Below are positions 36,117-45,467 of a stretch of 64,000 nucleotides of DNA, in pieces (positions within the stretch are counted from its first letter, which is position 1; each line of letters begins with the position of its first letter). A program made the position numbers and the translations under genes. The stretch is taken from assembly GCA_050953505.1 (NCBI GenBank), contig JBMNMU010000001.1:992001-1056000 (forward strand). Reading direction: 5' to 3'. The notes beneath the pieces are model-generated. The model was not told the DNA's origin. It searched no databases and worked only from the letters and a program-made list of their open reading frames with translations. The stretch comes from JBMNMU01 sp050953505 (lineage in GTDB: Bacteria > Bacillota > Clostridia > Peptostreptococcales > Anaerovoracaceae).

Positions 36117-36644
36117 ATGAATTTGCCAAATAAACTAACCATACTTCGAATAATATTAATCCCGGTGTTTATAATATTTCTTATGATGGGATTCGACTAT
36201 ATTGCTGCCATCATCTTCATTGTGGCATCTGCCACCGATGCACTGGATGGCCATATAGCGAGGAAATATAATTTGATAACCAATTTTGGAAAAATAATGG
36301 ATCCTTTAGCAGACAAGCTCCTTGTGGTTTCTGCCTTAATCTGTCTAGTAGAACTAGGTCAGGTGGCCGGTTGGATGGTTATTGTGATTCTTGCAAGAGA
36401 GTTTACCGTAACAGGATTACGTACAGTAGCAGCAGCTCAAGGAATCGTTATTGCTGCAGGCTGGTCTGGCAAGGTTAAAACAGTGCTACAGATGGTTGCT
36501 GTGATATTTTTACTTTTAAATAACTGGCCTTTCTCTATGATTCATTTCCCCTTTGCTAGCATAATGCTTTGGGGTGCGGTGATTATGACCATCATTTCTG
36601 GAACGGAATATATTATTAAAAACAAAAATGTATTTTCAATGTAG
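36117..36644 (+). CDS. pgsA: CDP-diacylglycerol-glycerol-3-phosphate phosphatidyltransferase
   Basis: Commits CDP-diacylglycerol to phosphatidylglycerol. 175 residues, multi-spanning. The CDP-alcohol phosphotransferase signature reads DALDGHIARKY...GKIMDPLADKL with all conserved Asp. GGAGGGC at the rimO stop is the ribosome site; the genes are 3 bases apart. Confidence 0.95.
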   Translation: MNLPNKLTILRIILIPVFIIFLMMGFDYIAAIIFIVASATDALDGHIARKYNLITNFGKIMDPLADKLLVVSALICLVELGQVAGWMVIVILAREFTVTGLRTVAAAQGIVIAAGWSGKVKTVLQMVAVIFLLLNNWPFSMIHFPFASIMLWGAVIMTIISGTEYIIKNKNVFSM

Positions 36645-36657
36645 GAGAAATATAACT

Positions 36658-37890
36658 ATGAAATCAGCCATTTTAAGTGTAGGAACCGAGCTACTATTCG
36701 GACAAATTACAAACACCAACTCTGTATACCTTTCTCAACAGCTTAACATGCTTGGAATCGATGTGATGTACCACTATACAGTTGGGGATAATCCAAAACG
36801 CCTTGGTGAAATGATCCAAATGGCCTTTAAGGACTGTGACCTAATTATAACAACTGGGGGACTTGGCCCGACTCAAGATGATTTAACTAAAGAGATTGTA
36901 GCAGAAGCCCTTGATGACAAACTCGTTCTGAATCAGGATGTTCTAGATGGTATAGAAGCTTATTTTAAGAAACTTAAAAGAAATATGTCTGAGAACAATA
37001 AAAAACAGGCTTATTTTCCTTCTAGAGCCCAGATTCTTGACAATGATTCCGGTACTGCGCCGGGCTTTTCTTTAGAGAAGGATGGTAAAACTATTATCTG
37101 CCTTCCTGGGCCTCCTAGAGAAATGGAGAGGATGTTTCAAAGAAAGGTACGTCCATTTTTAGAAGAAAAGTCTAATACCACTATTTATTATCAAGTGCTA
37201 CGTACCTTTGGTATTGGTGAATCAGATCTAGAAACTGCCCTTGAGAGCCTTATTAATTCTCAATCTGACCCTACCTTGGCTCCCTATGCAAAAGAAGGCG
37301 AATGTAGCCTGCGAATCGCCTCTAAGCGTGAAACCCTGGACGAAGCAAAGGATGCAGTGGAAAGCATGATTGAAGAAGTAAAACAGGTAGTGGGCAAATA
37401 TATTTTCAGCTATCATGACGAAGATCTCCATGAGGTTGTGGCTAAAAAGCTAATGGAAAAGAATATTACCATATCTAGCGCTGAATCTTGTACAGGTGGC
37501 TTATTTGCTCAGACTCTGACAGAAGTTCCTGGAATTTCTGCTGTATTTGATAGGGGTCTTGTCACTTATAGTAACAAAGCGAAGATGGAAGAGTTAGGTG
37601 TAAATTACGAGACCTTAGAAAAATATGGAGCTGTTAGCCGTGAAACTGCTATAGAAATGGCTGAAGGATTAAAAAAGGTTACAAATAGTAGATTATGTAT
37701 TTCTGTGACGGGAATCGCAGGGCCTGATGGCGGAACCGAAGATAAAAGAGTCGGCCTAGTATATATTTGCGTGATTTTTGATGATAAGACCGAGTGTAAA
37801 GAATTCAACCTAAGAAACGTCAGCAGAAAATGGAACAGAAACTACACCTTGATGTGTATGCTTAATATGATAAATAAAATTATTAAGTGA
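36658..37890 (+). CDS. cinA: CinA-family protein (nicotinamide-nucleotide amidase)
   Basis: 410 residues from ATG 36658 (TAGGAGAAA upstream). N-terminal MoCF-like domain (ILSVGTELLFGQITNTN, TTGGLGPTQDDLT) and C-terminal PncC-like amidohydrolase (SSAESCTGGLFAQ, VTGIAGPDGGT). Bacterial CinA salvages NMN and often sits before recA, as here. Confidence 0.93.
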   Translation: MKSAILSVGTELLFGQITNTNSVYLSQQLNMLGIDVMYHYTVGDNPKRLGEMIQMAFKDCDLIITTGGLGPTQDDLTKEIVAEALDDKLVLNQDVLDGIEAYFKKLKRNMSENNKKQAYFPSRAQILDNDSGTAPGFSLEKDGKTIICLPGPPREMERMFQRKVRPFLEEKSNTTIYYQVLRTFGIGESDLETALESLINSQSDPTLAPYAKEGECSLRIASKRETLDEAKDAVESMIEEVKQVVGKYIFSYHDEDLHEVVAKKLMEKNITISSAESCTGGLFAQTLTEVPGISAVFDRGLVTYSNKAKMEELGVNYETLEKYGAVSRETAIEMAEGLKKVTNSRLCISVTGIAGPDGGTEDKRVGLVYICVIFDDKTECKEFNLRNVSRKWNRNYTLMCMLNMINKIIK

Positions 37891-37901
37891 AACAGACCAT
37901 T

Positions 37902-37922
37902 AAAAATCTAGGATTTTTATGA
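37902..37922 (+). terminator. Possible weak cinA terminator
   Basis: AAAAATC (37902-37908) pairs with GATTTTT (37912-37918) across a 3-base loop. AT-rich and weak. Confidence 0.4.
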
Positions 37923-38028
37923 TTAAGTAAAATCTCAAGAAATGATTGTATTTTTTAGTTTACATTATTGCTCATTTATGCTATTATTTACCATATGGGT
38001 GAGTGTTTATTTTGACTTTAGATTTCCC

Positions 38029-38078
38029 TTGACCAAACCAGCTTGTTATATTAATATGGAATAAGAACAAATGTTCTT
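38029..38078 (+). promoter_or_regulatory. recA promoter with LexA box
   Basis: TTGACC (38029-38034), 17 bp, TAATAT (38052-38057), then AAGAACAAATGTTCTT (38063-38078). Its core GAAC-N4-GTTC matches the Gram-positive LexA (DinR) operator and lies over the start site, so recA is probably SOS-controlled. Confidence 0.82.
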
Positions 38079-38139
38079 GAGCGAACAAGCATCACACAGG
38101 ATGTTAATTTGATAGTAAAGGATACGGAGGAAATTAGCC

Positions 38140-39186
38140 ATGAGTATTAATAAAGAAGAAAAAGATAAAGCCTTAGAGTCGGCCATGCTTCAGATACAAA
38201 AGCAGTTTGGTAAGGGTGCTATCATGAAACTGGGAGATAGTCCATCGCACTTGGCCATTGACGTCATTCCTACAGGCTCTGTCAGCTTAGATATAGCTAC
38301 AGGTATCGGGGGGATACCTCGAGGAAGAGTCATTGAAATTTATGGGCCTGAATCTTCCGGCAAAACTACCTTGACCTTACATATGATTGCAGAAGCACAG
38401 AAGCAGGGTGGAAAAGCTGCTTTTATTGACGCGGAGCATGCTCTGGATCCTGAATATGCAAAAAATCTAGGTGTAGATATTGATGAGCTACTAGTAGCTC
38501 AGCCTGACACTGGAGAGCAAGCACTGGAAATATGTGAAATGTTGGTGCGTAGCGGAGCTTTAGATATAGTGGTTGTTGACTCTGTAGCGGCCTTGGTTCC
38601 TAAGGCGGAGATTCAAGGAGAAATGGGAGACAGCCATATGGGGCTGCAGGCAAGACTTATGTCCCAAGCCCTACGAAAGCTATCTGGCGGTATTAATAAA
38701 TCTAACACTGCAGCAATATTTATAAACCAGCTACGTGAAAAAATCGGAGTTATGTTTGGCAACCCTGAAGTAACTACAGGAGGTAGAGCTTTAAAATTCT
38801 ACGCCTCCATGAGAATGGATGTAAGACGAATAGAAAGCATAAAATCTGGTGATACCATATTAGGTAACCGAACAAGAGTCAAAATAGTGAAAAACAAGCT
38901 GGCTCCTCCTTTTAAACAGGCTGAATTTGACATTATGTACGGGCAAGGTATATCAAAAGAAGGAGATCTTCTTGATTGTGCAGTTGAAACAAAAATCATT
39001 GATAAAGCCGGATCTTGGTATAGCTATAATGGAGAGCGTATCGGACAAGGACGGGAAAACGTTAAGAATTTCCTGAAAGAAAATAAAGAAATGATGAAGG
39101 AAATAGAAGAAAGGGTTATGGCAGAAATACTACCTAAAGATGCAGATCTAGTAGTTGATGAAGACGGCGTAATTTTAGAGGATTAG
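38140..39186 (+). CDS. recA: Recombinase RecA
   Basis: Strand exchange and SOS coprotease. 348 residues. P-loop GPESSGKTTLTLH (about residues 66-78), DSVAALVPKAEIQGEMGD, the L2 loop region INQLREKIGVMFGNPE. ACGGAGGAAA precedes the ATG. Standalone behind a LexA-controlled promoter. Confidence 0.97.
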   Translation: MSINKEEKDKALESAMLQIQKQFGKGAIMKLGDSPSHLAIDVIPTGSVSLDIATGIGGIPRGRVIEIYGPESSGKTTLTLHMIAEAQKQGGKAAFIDAEHALDPEYAKNLGVDIDELLVAQPDTGEQALEICEMLVRSGALDIVVVDSVAALVPKAEIQGEMGDSHMGLQARLMSQALRKLSGGINKSNTAAIFINQLREKIGVMFGNPEVTTGGRALKFYASMRMDVRRIESIKSGDTILGNRTRVKIVKNKLAPPFKQAEFDIMYGQGISKEGDLLDCAVETKIIDKAGSWYSYNGERIGQGRENVKNFLKENKEMMKEIEERVMAEILPKDADLVVDEDGVILED

Positions 39187-39200
39187 TGCCAAATTTTTGT

Positions 39201-39229
39201 TTGACATGGAGATGCTTGTATGATATCAT
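39201..39229 (+). promoter_or_regulatory. rplU promoter
   Basis: TTGACA (39201-39206) and TATCAT (39224-39229), 17-bp spacing, 15 bases after the recA stop. Confidence 0.8.
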
Positions 39230-39239
39230 AAGTATCTGT

Positions 39240-39305
39240 AAGCCGCTCAGAATGGGTTTGGAAAGCGAATAGCTACCCTAATGGCGAGACTGGTAAGAGG
39301 AGGTA
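39240..39305 (+). ncRNA. Candidate L21 leader (ribosomal autoregulation)
   Basis: The 80-base leader between the rplU promoter and gene is far more GC-rich than other spacers and can fold: GGGT (39254-39257) with ACCC, AGCGAATAGCT as an inner hairpin, and GCC near 39242 with GGC near 39282. This position and fold match the Firmicutes L21 leader as I recall it, a structure thought to sense free L21 or its partner. I could not check the consensus. Confidence 0.55.
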
Positions 39306-39313
39306 AAGACAGT

Positions 39314-39634
39314 ATGTACGCGGTAATTGAAACCGGCGGAAAGCAATACAAGGTACAAGAAGGCGACATCATCACAATTGAAAAATTGGATGCAGAAGCA
39401 GGAGATGAAGTTACTTTCGACAAAGTGTTGGCTTTTAACGACGGAAATACATTGCAGGTTGGTACACCTATTCTTGAAGCTGCTAAAGTATCTGGCAGTG
39501 TAGTTGAAAATGGCAAAGGCAAGAAAGTTATCATCTTTAAATACAAAGCCAAAAAAGACTACAGAAAGAAACAAGGACACAGACAACCTTATACAATGGT
39601 AAAAATTGAATCATTGTCAGCAAACGGAAAATAA
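39314..39634 (+). CDS. rplU: 50S ribosomal protein L21
   Basis: 106 residues, MYAVIETGGKQYKVQEGD, with the C-terminal KYKAKKDYRKKQGHRQPYT signature. AGGAGGTAAAGACAGT precedes ATG 39314; an in-frame ATG at 39281 lies in the leader and has no ribosome site. Paired with rpmA, but the prp protease gene usually found between them is missing. Confidence 0.96.
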   Translation: MYAVIETGGKQYKVQEGDIITIEKLDAEAGDEVTFDKVLAFNDGNTLQVGTPILEAAKVSGSVVENGKGKKVIIFKYKAKKDYRKKQGHRQPYTMVKIESLSANGK

Positions 39635-39723
39635 GCATAATTTAGCAAATCCGAATATCTACAGCAAGGAGCTGTAGCATTCAACATAAAGCAAAGGCAG
39701 CACAGAAAAAGGAGGTGTAGTCT

Positions 39724-39984
39724 ATGGCAAGTAAAAAGGGAGTAGGTAGCTCCAGGAACGGACGAGATAGTGCGTCGAAACGATTAGGAGTTAAAAGAGG
39801 CGATGGACAATTTGTTAGCGCCGGAAGTATCTTAGTTAGACAAAGAGGGACTAAATTTCATCCCGGAAATAATGTAGGCATTGGCGGAGACGATACTTTG
39901 TTTTCAAAAATTGACGGAGCTGTAAAGTTCGAAAGATATGACAAGACTAGAAAAAAAGTAAGCGTGTATCCAAAAGAAGCATAA
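39724..39984 (+). CDS. rpmA: 50S ribosomal protein L27 without N-terminal extension
   Basis: 86 residues. It begins directly MASKKGVGSSRNGRDS, where most Firmicutes L27 have an extra LQFFA-type leader that the Prp protease removes. GGAGGTG 6 bases upstream fixes this start. A small CTACAGC/GCTGTAG hairpin (39660-39678) lies in the 89-base space after rplU where prp would be. Confidence 0.96.
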   Translation: MASKKGVGSSRNGRDSASKRLGVKRGDGQFVSAGSILVRQRGTKFHPGNNVGIGGDDTLFSKIDGAVKFERYDKTRKKVSVYPKEA

Positions 39985-39998
39985 ATTAAGGTATTATT

Positions 39999-40030
39999 AA
40001 GCCCCTATATATTTTATAGGGGCTTATTTT
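39999..40030 (+). terminator. rpmA terminator
   Basis: AAGCCCCTATA (39999-40009) pairs with TATAGGGGCTT (40015-40025), followed by ATTTT. Confidence 0.88.
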
Positions 40031-40141
40031 ATCGAGTTAGAAGGATCAACTTAATTTTAACAAATTGGTTAAACTAGTTTTGGGTAAATATATGATAGAT
40101 TCAAATGCCGGATAGGGCATATTATTAAAGGAGGTGGCTGT

Positions 40142-41428
40142 ATGTTTGTAGATAGAGCCAAAATATCCATTAAATCAGGAAAAGGCGGTAATGGCTGCGT
40201 CTCCTTTAGACGGGAGACCCATGTCCCAGAAGGCGGCCCTGACGGAGGAGACGGGGGCAGAGGCGGCGACGTCATTTTTCAGGTAGATAGGAATTTAAGA
40301 ACACTTTTAGATTTTAAATATAAGAAAAAATATGAAGCTGCTAATGGTCAAGATGGTATGGGTAGAAAGAAATTCGGTAAGCAAGGGGAGAACCTGATTA
40401 TCAAAGTGCCACCAGGGACCGTGATTATTGATGAGGAAACAGGACTTGTCATGAAGGATCTTGTTAAGGATGGCGACCACTTTGTAGCTGCCAAAGGCGG
40501 TAAAGGCGGAAAAGGAAATGTTCATTTCAAGAACTCAGTTCGTCAAGCACCAAATTTTGCAGAAGCTGGCGGTTTTGCGCAATCAAGAAATATTATCCTT
40601 GAGTTAAAACTTATTGCTGATGTAGGGATAATAGGCTTTCCTAATGTTGGAAAATCCACGCTGCTATCTGTTTCTACCAATGCAGATCCTAAGATAGCTA
40701 ATTACCATTTTACAACATTGACTCCGAATTTAGGAGTAGTACAAATATTTGATACCAGCTTTGTAATGGCTGATATTCCAGGTTTAGTAGAGGGTGCTCA
40801 TACGGGAGTAGGCTTAGGATTGCAGTTTTTAAAGCATATTGAACGTACAAAGCTATTGATACATGTCGTTGATGTCTCTGGTTCGGAAGGAAGAAACCCT
40901 ATTGAAGACTTTGATAAAATAAATGCTGAGCTGGTATCTTATGGAGAAAACTTATTGAAGAAACCTCAGCTGGTTGCAGCAAATAAAATGGATATGGTTT
41001 ATGACGAAGAGGAATATGAGAAATTTAAGTCCTATGTAGAAAGCAAGGGTTACCGTGTCTTCCCATTATCGGCTCCAATAAACCAAGGGGTCAAAGACCT
41101 ATTAGCTGCTACAGCAGAAGAACTTCAAAAGATCGCTCTGGAACCAGAAGAAGAAGATCAGTATGAATACTTTGATTTTGATGCCCAGGACGAAGATGAG
41201 GACTATCGAGAAATCTATGCTTCTAGAGAAGGAGATGTGTATCTGTTAACAGGTAAGCAACTAGAAAAAATCTTTAACTCTACAAACTTTAACGATATTG
41301 GTTCGTTGCGATATTTGTATAAATATATTGAAAAAAATGGAGCTATCGAGAAGCTGAAAGAAATGGGACTCCAAGAAGGAGACACTATAAGAGTTATCGA
41401 TTATGATTTTGAATACTTCGATGAATAA
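40142..41428 (+). CDS. obgE: GTPase Obg
   Basis: Ribosome-assembly GTPase. 428 residues: glycine-rich Obg fold (1-158, ISIKSGKGGNGCVSFRRE), G domain with P-loop GFPNVGKSTLL, DIPGLVEGAH and NKMD, then an OCT C-terminal domain (about 350-428) as in Gram-positive Obg. AAAGGAGGTGG precedes the ATG. Confidence 0.96.
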   Translation: MFVDRAKISIKSGKGGNGCVSFRRETHVPEGGPDGGDGGRGGDVIFQVDRNLRTLLDFKYKKKYEAANGQDGMGRKKFGKQGENLIIKVPPGTVIIDEETGLVMKDLVKDGDHFVAAKGGKGGKGNVHFKNSVRQAPNFAEAGGFAQSRNIILELKLIADVGIIGFPNVGKSTLLSVSTNADPKIANYHFTTLTPNLGVVQIFDTSFVMADIPGLVEGAHTGVGLGLQFLKHIERTKLLIHVVDVSGSEGRNPIEDFDKINAELVSYGENLLKKPQLVAANKMDMVYDEEEYEKFKSYVESKGYRVFPLSAPINQGVKDLLAATAEELQKIALEPEEEDQYEYFDFDAQDEDEDYREIYASREGDVYLLTGKQLEKIFNSTNFNDIGSLRYLYKYIEKNGAIEKLKEMGLQEGDTIRVIDYDFEYFDE

Positions 41429-41450
41429 ATAAAAAACATGGTGAAATAGA

Positions 41451-41978
41451 ATGTGTAACAAGCATCATCCCACCAGGGAAGAATGTATGGAGATTTTAAA
41501 TAGGAATGGGACTCCTCAGCATGTGGTAAAGCATTGTAATAAGGTATGTGAGATTGCTGTAAAGGTTGGTAAAGCTCTTAATAAATGTGGTTTAAATTTA
41601 AATATCCAATTGATACAAGCCTCCAGCTTGATTCACGATGTAGCCAGAACAGAGGACCGGCACTGGGATGTAGGTGCAAAAATTGCAGAAGATTTGGGCT
41701 TCTATCAGGAAGCGAGTATTATCAAAGAGCATATGACCCACAGTCCCATCCTTGAATTAAATTCGTTGAAAGAAATTGATATTGTCTGCTTAGCAGACCG
41801 AATGGTAAAAGAAGATGAATATGTCGGCCTTGAATGTCGTATGCAATATGTACTAGATAAATTCAAGGGCAACCCTGAAGCCATTGAGAAGATAAAAGCG
41901 AAATTAGAAGATAATAGAATTCTATTGAGCCTTATAGAAGAGCGTATAGGCACCACCATTGATGATTTAGTGCGATAG
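41451..41978 (+). CDS. HD-domain phosphohydrolase
   Basis: 175 residues with the HD fold: His in VVKHCNKV, the HD doublet in SLIHDVART, and a later Asp (CLADRMVKE), enough for a metal site. It takes the place after obgE where other Firmicutes have spo0B-type or nadD-yqeK genes; those are absent. It may hydrolyse a nucleotide, but the substrate is not evident. GGTGA precedes the ATG weakly. Confidence 0.7.
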   Translation: MCNKHHPTREECMEILNRNGTPQHVVKHCNKVCEIAVKVGKALNKCGLNLNIQLIQASSLIHDVARTEDRHWDVGAKIAEDLGFYQEASIIKEHMTHSPILELNSLKEIDIVCLADRMVKEDEYVGLECRMQYVLDKFKGNPEAIEKIKAKLEDNRILLSLIEERIGTTIDDLVR

Positions 41979-42066
41979 GTCATGCCACTTTTTTAATCCT
42001 TCCTGTAATAATTCACCCTCTTTTGTAATATGTTTAAATGAAGCAGATTGCAAGGAGGGTTTATGG

Positions 42067-42726
42067 ATGTATAGGAGAAGAGGGTTTGCTAAACGGCGTA
42101 GTAAAAATTGGGGAATAGTTGTATTGAGGCAAATTATAGCCTGTATTATCATTGTTTTATTAATTATCCTCATTAAAAAAATGGATATCGCAATCGTTAA
42201 TAATAGTATAGAGACTTTCAAAGAGAAATTAGACAAAGATTATACAGTGACCCAAATTGTAGACTCTGCAAAAGGGGCCTTAGGCAAGGTTGGAAATATA
42301 CCCGATTCCATTGTAGCTGCTTTTAATAGCAGCGGGCAAAAGCTTGCATTTTCACCACCCACTGACGAAGCAGCAGTCATCTCTACTTTTGGAGAAAAAA
42401 CTAGTTATTTTGAGAAAGAAGAATCGGGCTTTGAGAGAGGAATGAAATTTTCATCTGACCAAGAGCTACAGGTTTTTTCAGTAGGAGGAGGAGTTGTGGC
42501 TGATGTTGGTGAAAGCCCCCAATATGGCCAATATATTAAAATCATTCACGGAGAGGATGCAACCTCCATCTATGGCGGATGCACCAATATATATGTGGAG
42601 CCTCTTCAAAAAGTAAAGAAAGGTCAGCAAATTGCCTCAGTTAGCCCTGAAAATGGTAACTATTTAAGCTTTGAACTTTGGGTAGATGGTGAAGTAGTCA
42701 ATCCAGCCAGCTATATAGATTTTTAA
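42067..42726 (+). CDS. spoIVFA: SpoIVFA-like membrane protein with degenerate M23 domain
   Basis: 219 residues. One membrane helix (about 18-40), then a LytM/M23 domain (100-219). The peptidase metal ligands are missing: the usual HxGxD segment reads ERGMKFSS, and the HxH segment reads LSFEL, so it is structural, as in SpoIVFA. In Bacillus SpoIVFA holds SpoIVFB inactive until SpoIVB cuts it. The M50 protease gene follows after 9 bases, the same order as spoIVFA-spoIVFB. AAGGAGGG precedes the ATG. Confidence 0.8.
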   Translation: MYRRRGFAKRRSKNWGIVVLRQIIACIIIVLLIILIKKMDIAIVNNSIETFKEKLDKDYTVTQIVDSAKGALGKVGNIPDSIVAAFNSSGQKLAFSPPTDEAAVISTFGEKTSYFEKEESGFERGMKFSSDQELQVFSVGGGVVADVGESPQYGQYIKIIHGEDATSIYGGCTNIYVEPLQKVKKGQQIASVSPENGNYLSFELWVDGEVVNPASYIDF

Positions 42727-42735
42727 CCCTTTATT

Positions 42736-43599
42736 ATGCTGAGTTTTAATATACTGGAAACTAAGGTTGAAATTCACGCTTCCTTTGTTATTCTACTTGC
42801 CCTTATTATCTTCATAGAAGATAGTATTTTTGCATTCTCTGCAGTTTTATTTTCACTGCTTCACGAAATTGCCCATACCATAACTGCCAGATACCTGGGG
42901 TATACACCCCAAAAGATTTCTTATGGACTATTTGGCGGAGTATTACACGTAAGGGAAAGTTTTATTAACCCAAAAGACGAGCTATTGATCCATTTATCTG
43001 GGCCTTTTTTTAATTTGTTATGCGCCACTTTTTTATATACAGGGGCTCTTTACTTTAATATAAAATGGTTTGAATCACTAATATTGGCAAACATAGTGTT
43101 GTCTTTGTTTAATTTAATGCCTTTTTACCCCCTAGACGGCGGTAAAATTATTAGCTTATACTTTGCATTTTTTTTTGGATATGGTCGATCGCAGAAGGTC
43201 TGCCGGATATTATCTCGCATTTTTTCATTTTTGCTTTTTATTTTAGGTGTATACTTGTTACAATATAGTCTAGTAAACTCTTTAATATCAATCCTAGCTA
43301 TTAATCTTTATATAGCAGGAAAACAAAATAACGACTTTATTTTTTACAAGGTCACTAAGAATATAAATGAAAGGCCTAAAGAGAATAAGGAAAAAATTTT
43401 AGTATGCAGGCAGCATACAAAGGCCATAAAGGCCTTAGAAAAATGTAAGCCTTTAGAAAATGCACTTTTTACCATTGTCTCTGAAAAGGGTAGCTATCTT
43501 GGACAGCTTACCATGGACGAGGTTATCGATGGCATATATAGCTGTGGCATTTACGCAGATTTTAGCAGACTTATACAATACAAAAGAAATAAGCAATAG
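42736..43599 (+). CDS. spoIVFB: Intramembrane metalloprotease SpoIVFB
   Basis: 287 residues, M50 family, about five or six membrane helices. Zinc site HEIAH in LLHEIAHTITARYLG, and the second motif YPLDGGKI gives the Asp ligand. The C-terminal 80 residues resemble a single CBS motif (VCRQHTKAIKALEK, GQLTMDEVIDG), which in SpoIVFB senses ATP. It cleaves pro-sigma-K in the mother cell of Bacillus. The neighbouring spoIVFA and the spoIVB locus 4 kb downstream support the assignment. Confidence 0.88.
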   Translation: MLSFNILETKVEIHASFVILLALIIFIEDSIFAFSAVLFSLLHEIAHTITARYLGYTPQKISYGLFGGVLHVRESFINPKDELLIHLSGPFFNLLCATFLYTGALYFNIKWFESLILANIVLSLFNLMPFYPLDGGKIISLYFAFFFGYGRSQKVCRILSRIFSFLLFILGVYLLQYSLVNSLISILAINLYIAGKQNNDFIFYKVTKNINERPKENKEKILVCRQHTKAIKALEKCKPLENALFTIVSEKGSYLGQLTMDEVIDGIYSCGIYADFSRLIQYKRNKQ

Positions 43600-43616
43600 A
43601 AACGGAGAAATAATAA

Positions 43617-45467
43617 ATGACAATGATTAAAAAATTGGACAAGCTATTGATGAAGGTTGAAAAGCCGGGAAGATATATCGGAGGGGAGCTTCATTCCGTG
43701 ACGAAAGATCTTGCCAAGGTCAAGACCAGATTCGGCTTTGCTTTTCCCGATACTTATGAAATAGGTATGTCTTATTTAGGACTACAAATTATCTATCATA
43801 TTCTGAATAAACAAGAACAAGTCTTCTGTGAAAGGCTATTTGCACCAGCTCCAGACATGGAAGAGCTGATGAGAAAAGAAAACCTGCCTTTGTTTACATT
43901 AGAAACTAAATCACCGGCAATGGATATGGATATACTGGGGTTTACCCTTCAGTACGAGCTTTCCTATAGTAATATTGTAAATATGCTTGATTTGTCAGGA
44001 ATACCTATTCAAAGCGATGAGAGAGGGGAGGATGTTCCATTTATTGCAGCAGGTGGGCCTTGCGCCTTTAATCCAGAACCTCTTGCTGATATTATTGACT
44101 TTTTTATGATAGGCGATGGGGAAGAGCTGCTTGTAGAGGTTTGTGAAGCTCATCAACGTTGGAAGGAATCCGGAGAAAATAGAGAAGCTTTTCTAAAGTC
44201 CCTTTGTCAAATTCAGGGGGTCTATGTGCCTCGGTTCTATTCTCCTGAATATAATGAAGATGGAAGCCTTAAGAGTATTAGGAAATTATATGAAAAAGCA
44301 CCGGATAAAATTCAGAAACGAATTCTGCCAGATTTAAATACTGTTGATTTCCCTGAAAAAGATATTGTACCTTTAATTGAAGTTGTGCATGACCGGTCTG
44401 TAGTTGAGATTTTTAGAGGCTGTACCCGTGGCTGCAGATTTTGCCAGGCTGGAATGATATACCGCCCTGTTAGGGAAATCAGTAAGGATAAAATCATAAA
44501 AACTGCAGCTGCCCAATTAAAGAACACAGGATATGAGGAGCTATCCATATTATCACTATCTACCAGTGATTATTCTCAGTTTGAGCCTCTTGTTGAAGAG
44601 TTAATGGAGATATGTAAGGCAAGTAATGTTTCCCTTTCCTTGCCATCCCTGCGTATGGATTCTTTTTCTTTTAATGTTCTTCAGGAAATACAAAAGTATA
44701 AAAAGTCCGGTTTAACCTTTGCCCCTGAGGCAGGAACCCAAAGACTCAGAAATGTTATCAATAAAAATATTACAGAAGAAGACATATATGGATCAGTTGA
44801 AAAAGCCATAGAATTAGGCTGGGATAATATCAAGCTATACTTTATGATTGGTCTTCCTACGGAAACATTTGAAGATCTAGACGGTATTGTTAAAATTGCA
44901 AAGGATATCACAGATATAAACTATAAGGTGACAGGAAAAAGGGGTGGTCGCTTTAAAGTCACTATCAGTGTTTCCAATTTCGTTCCCAAGCCACATACAC
45001 CTTTCCAATGGTTCCCTCAAAATACGAAGGAGAGCTTTAGTGAAAAACATAACTATCTAAAGGAACGGCTGAAAGGTATAAAGGGCGTTAATTTTAGCTA
45101 TCATGGCACAGGCCCCAGCCATATAGAAGCAGTATTTGCAAAAGGCGACAGACGGCTAGGCAAAGCACTTATCAATGCCGTAAAGCTAGGATGTAAATTA
45201 GACGGGTGGAGAGAGCATTTTAATTATGAATTATGGCTTCAAGCATTTGAAGAATCAGGAACTGATCCAGATTTTTACTCTTATCGTGAAGGTTCTTATG
45301 ATGAAGTTTTGCCATGGGACATTATCGATTCAGGCGTAACAAAAAAATTCCTTATATCAGAAAATGAGCATGCTATGGCTGCTGCACAAACCCGGGATTG
45401 CAGAGAGGGATGTGTAAACTGTGGCATTAATAAAAGAGTAATTTGCAGCCAGGAGGGAACTTTATGA
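43617..45467 (+). CDS. Radical SAM protein, TIGR03960 type
   Basis: 616 residues. N-terminal B12-binding-like region (1-230) and radical SAM motif FRGCTRGCRFCQAGM (CX3CX2C), then a C-terminal Cys cluster (CREGCVNCGINKRVIC). Such proteins always travel with a DUF2344 gene, here overlapping by 4 bases (ATGA). They are commonly found near rplU-rpmA in Clostridia. The reaction is unknown; a role in RNA or ribosome modification has been suggested by neighbourhood only. Confidence 0.85.
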   Translation: MTMIKKLDKLLMKVEKPGRYIGGELHSVTKDLAKVKTRFGFAFPDTYEIGMSYLGLQIIYHILNKQEQVFCERLFAPAPDMEELMRKENLPLFTLETKSPAMDMDILGFTLQYELSYSNIVNMLDLSGIPIQSDERGEDVPFIAAGGPCAFNPEPLADIIDFFMIGDGEELLVEVCEAHQRWKESGENREAFLKSLCQIQGVYVPRFYSPEYNEDGSLKSIRKLYEKAPDKIQKRILPDLNTVDFPEKDIVPLIEVVHDRSVVEIFRGCTRGCRFCQAGMIYRPVREISKDKIIKTAAAQLKNTGYEELSILSLSTSDYSQFEPLVEELMEICKASNVSLSLPSLRMDSFSFNVLQEIQKYKKSGLTFAPEAGTQRLRNVINKNITEEDIYGSVEKAIELGWDNIKLYFMIGLPTETFEDLDGIVKIAKDITDINYKVTGKRGGRFKVTISVSNFVPKPHTPFQWFPQNTKESFSEKHNYLKERLKGIKGVNFSYHGTGPSHIEAVFAKGDRRLGKALINAVKLGCKLDGWREHFNYELWLQAFEESGTDPDFYSYREGSYDEVLPWDIIDSGVTKKFLISENEHAMAAAQTRDCREGCVNCGINKRVICSQEGTL

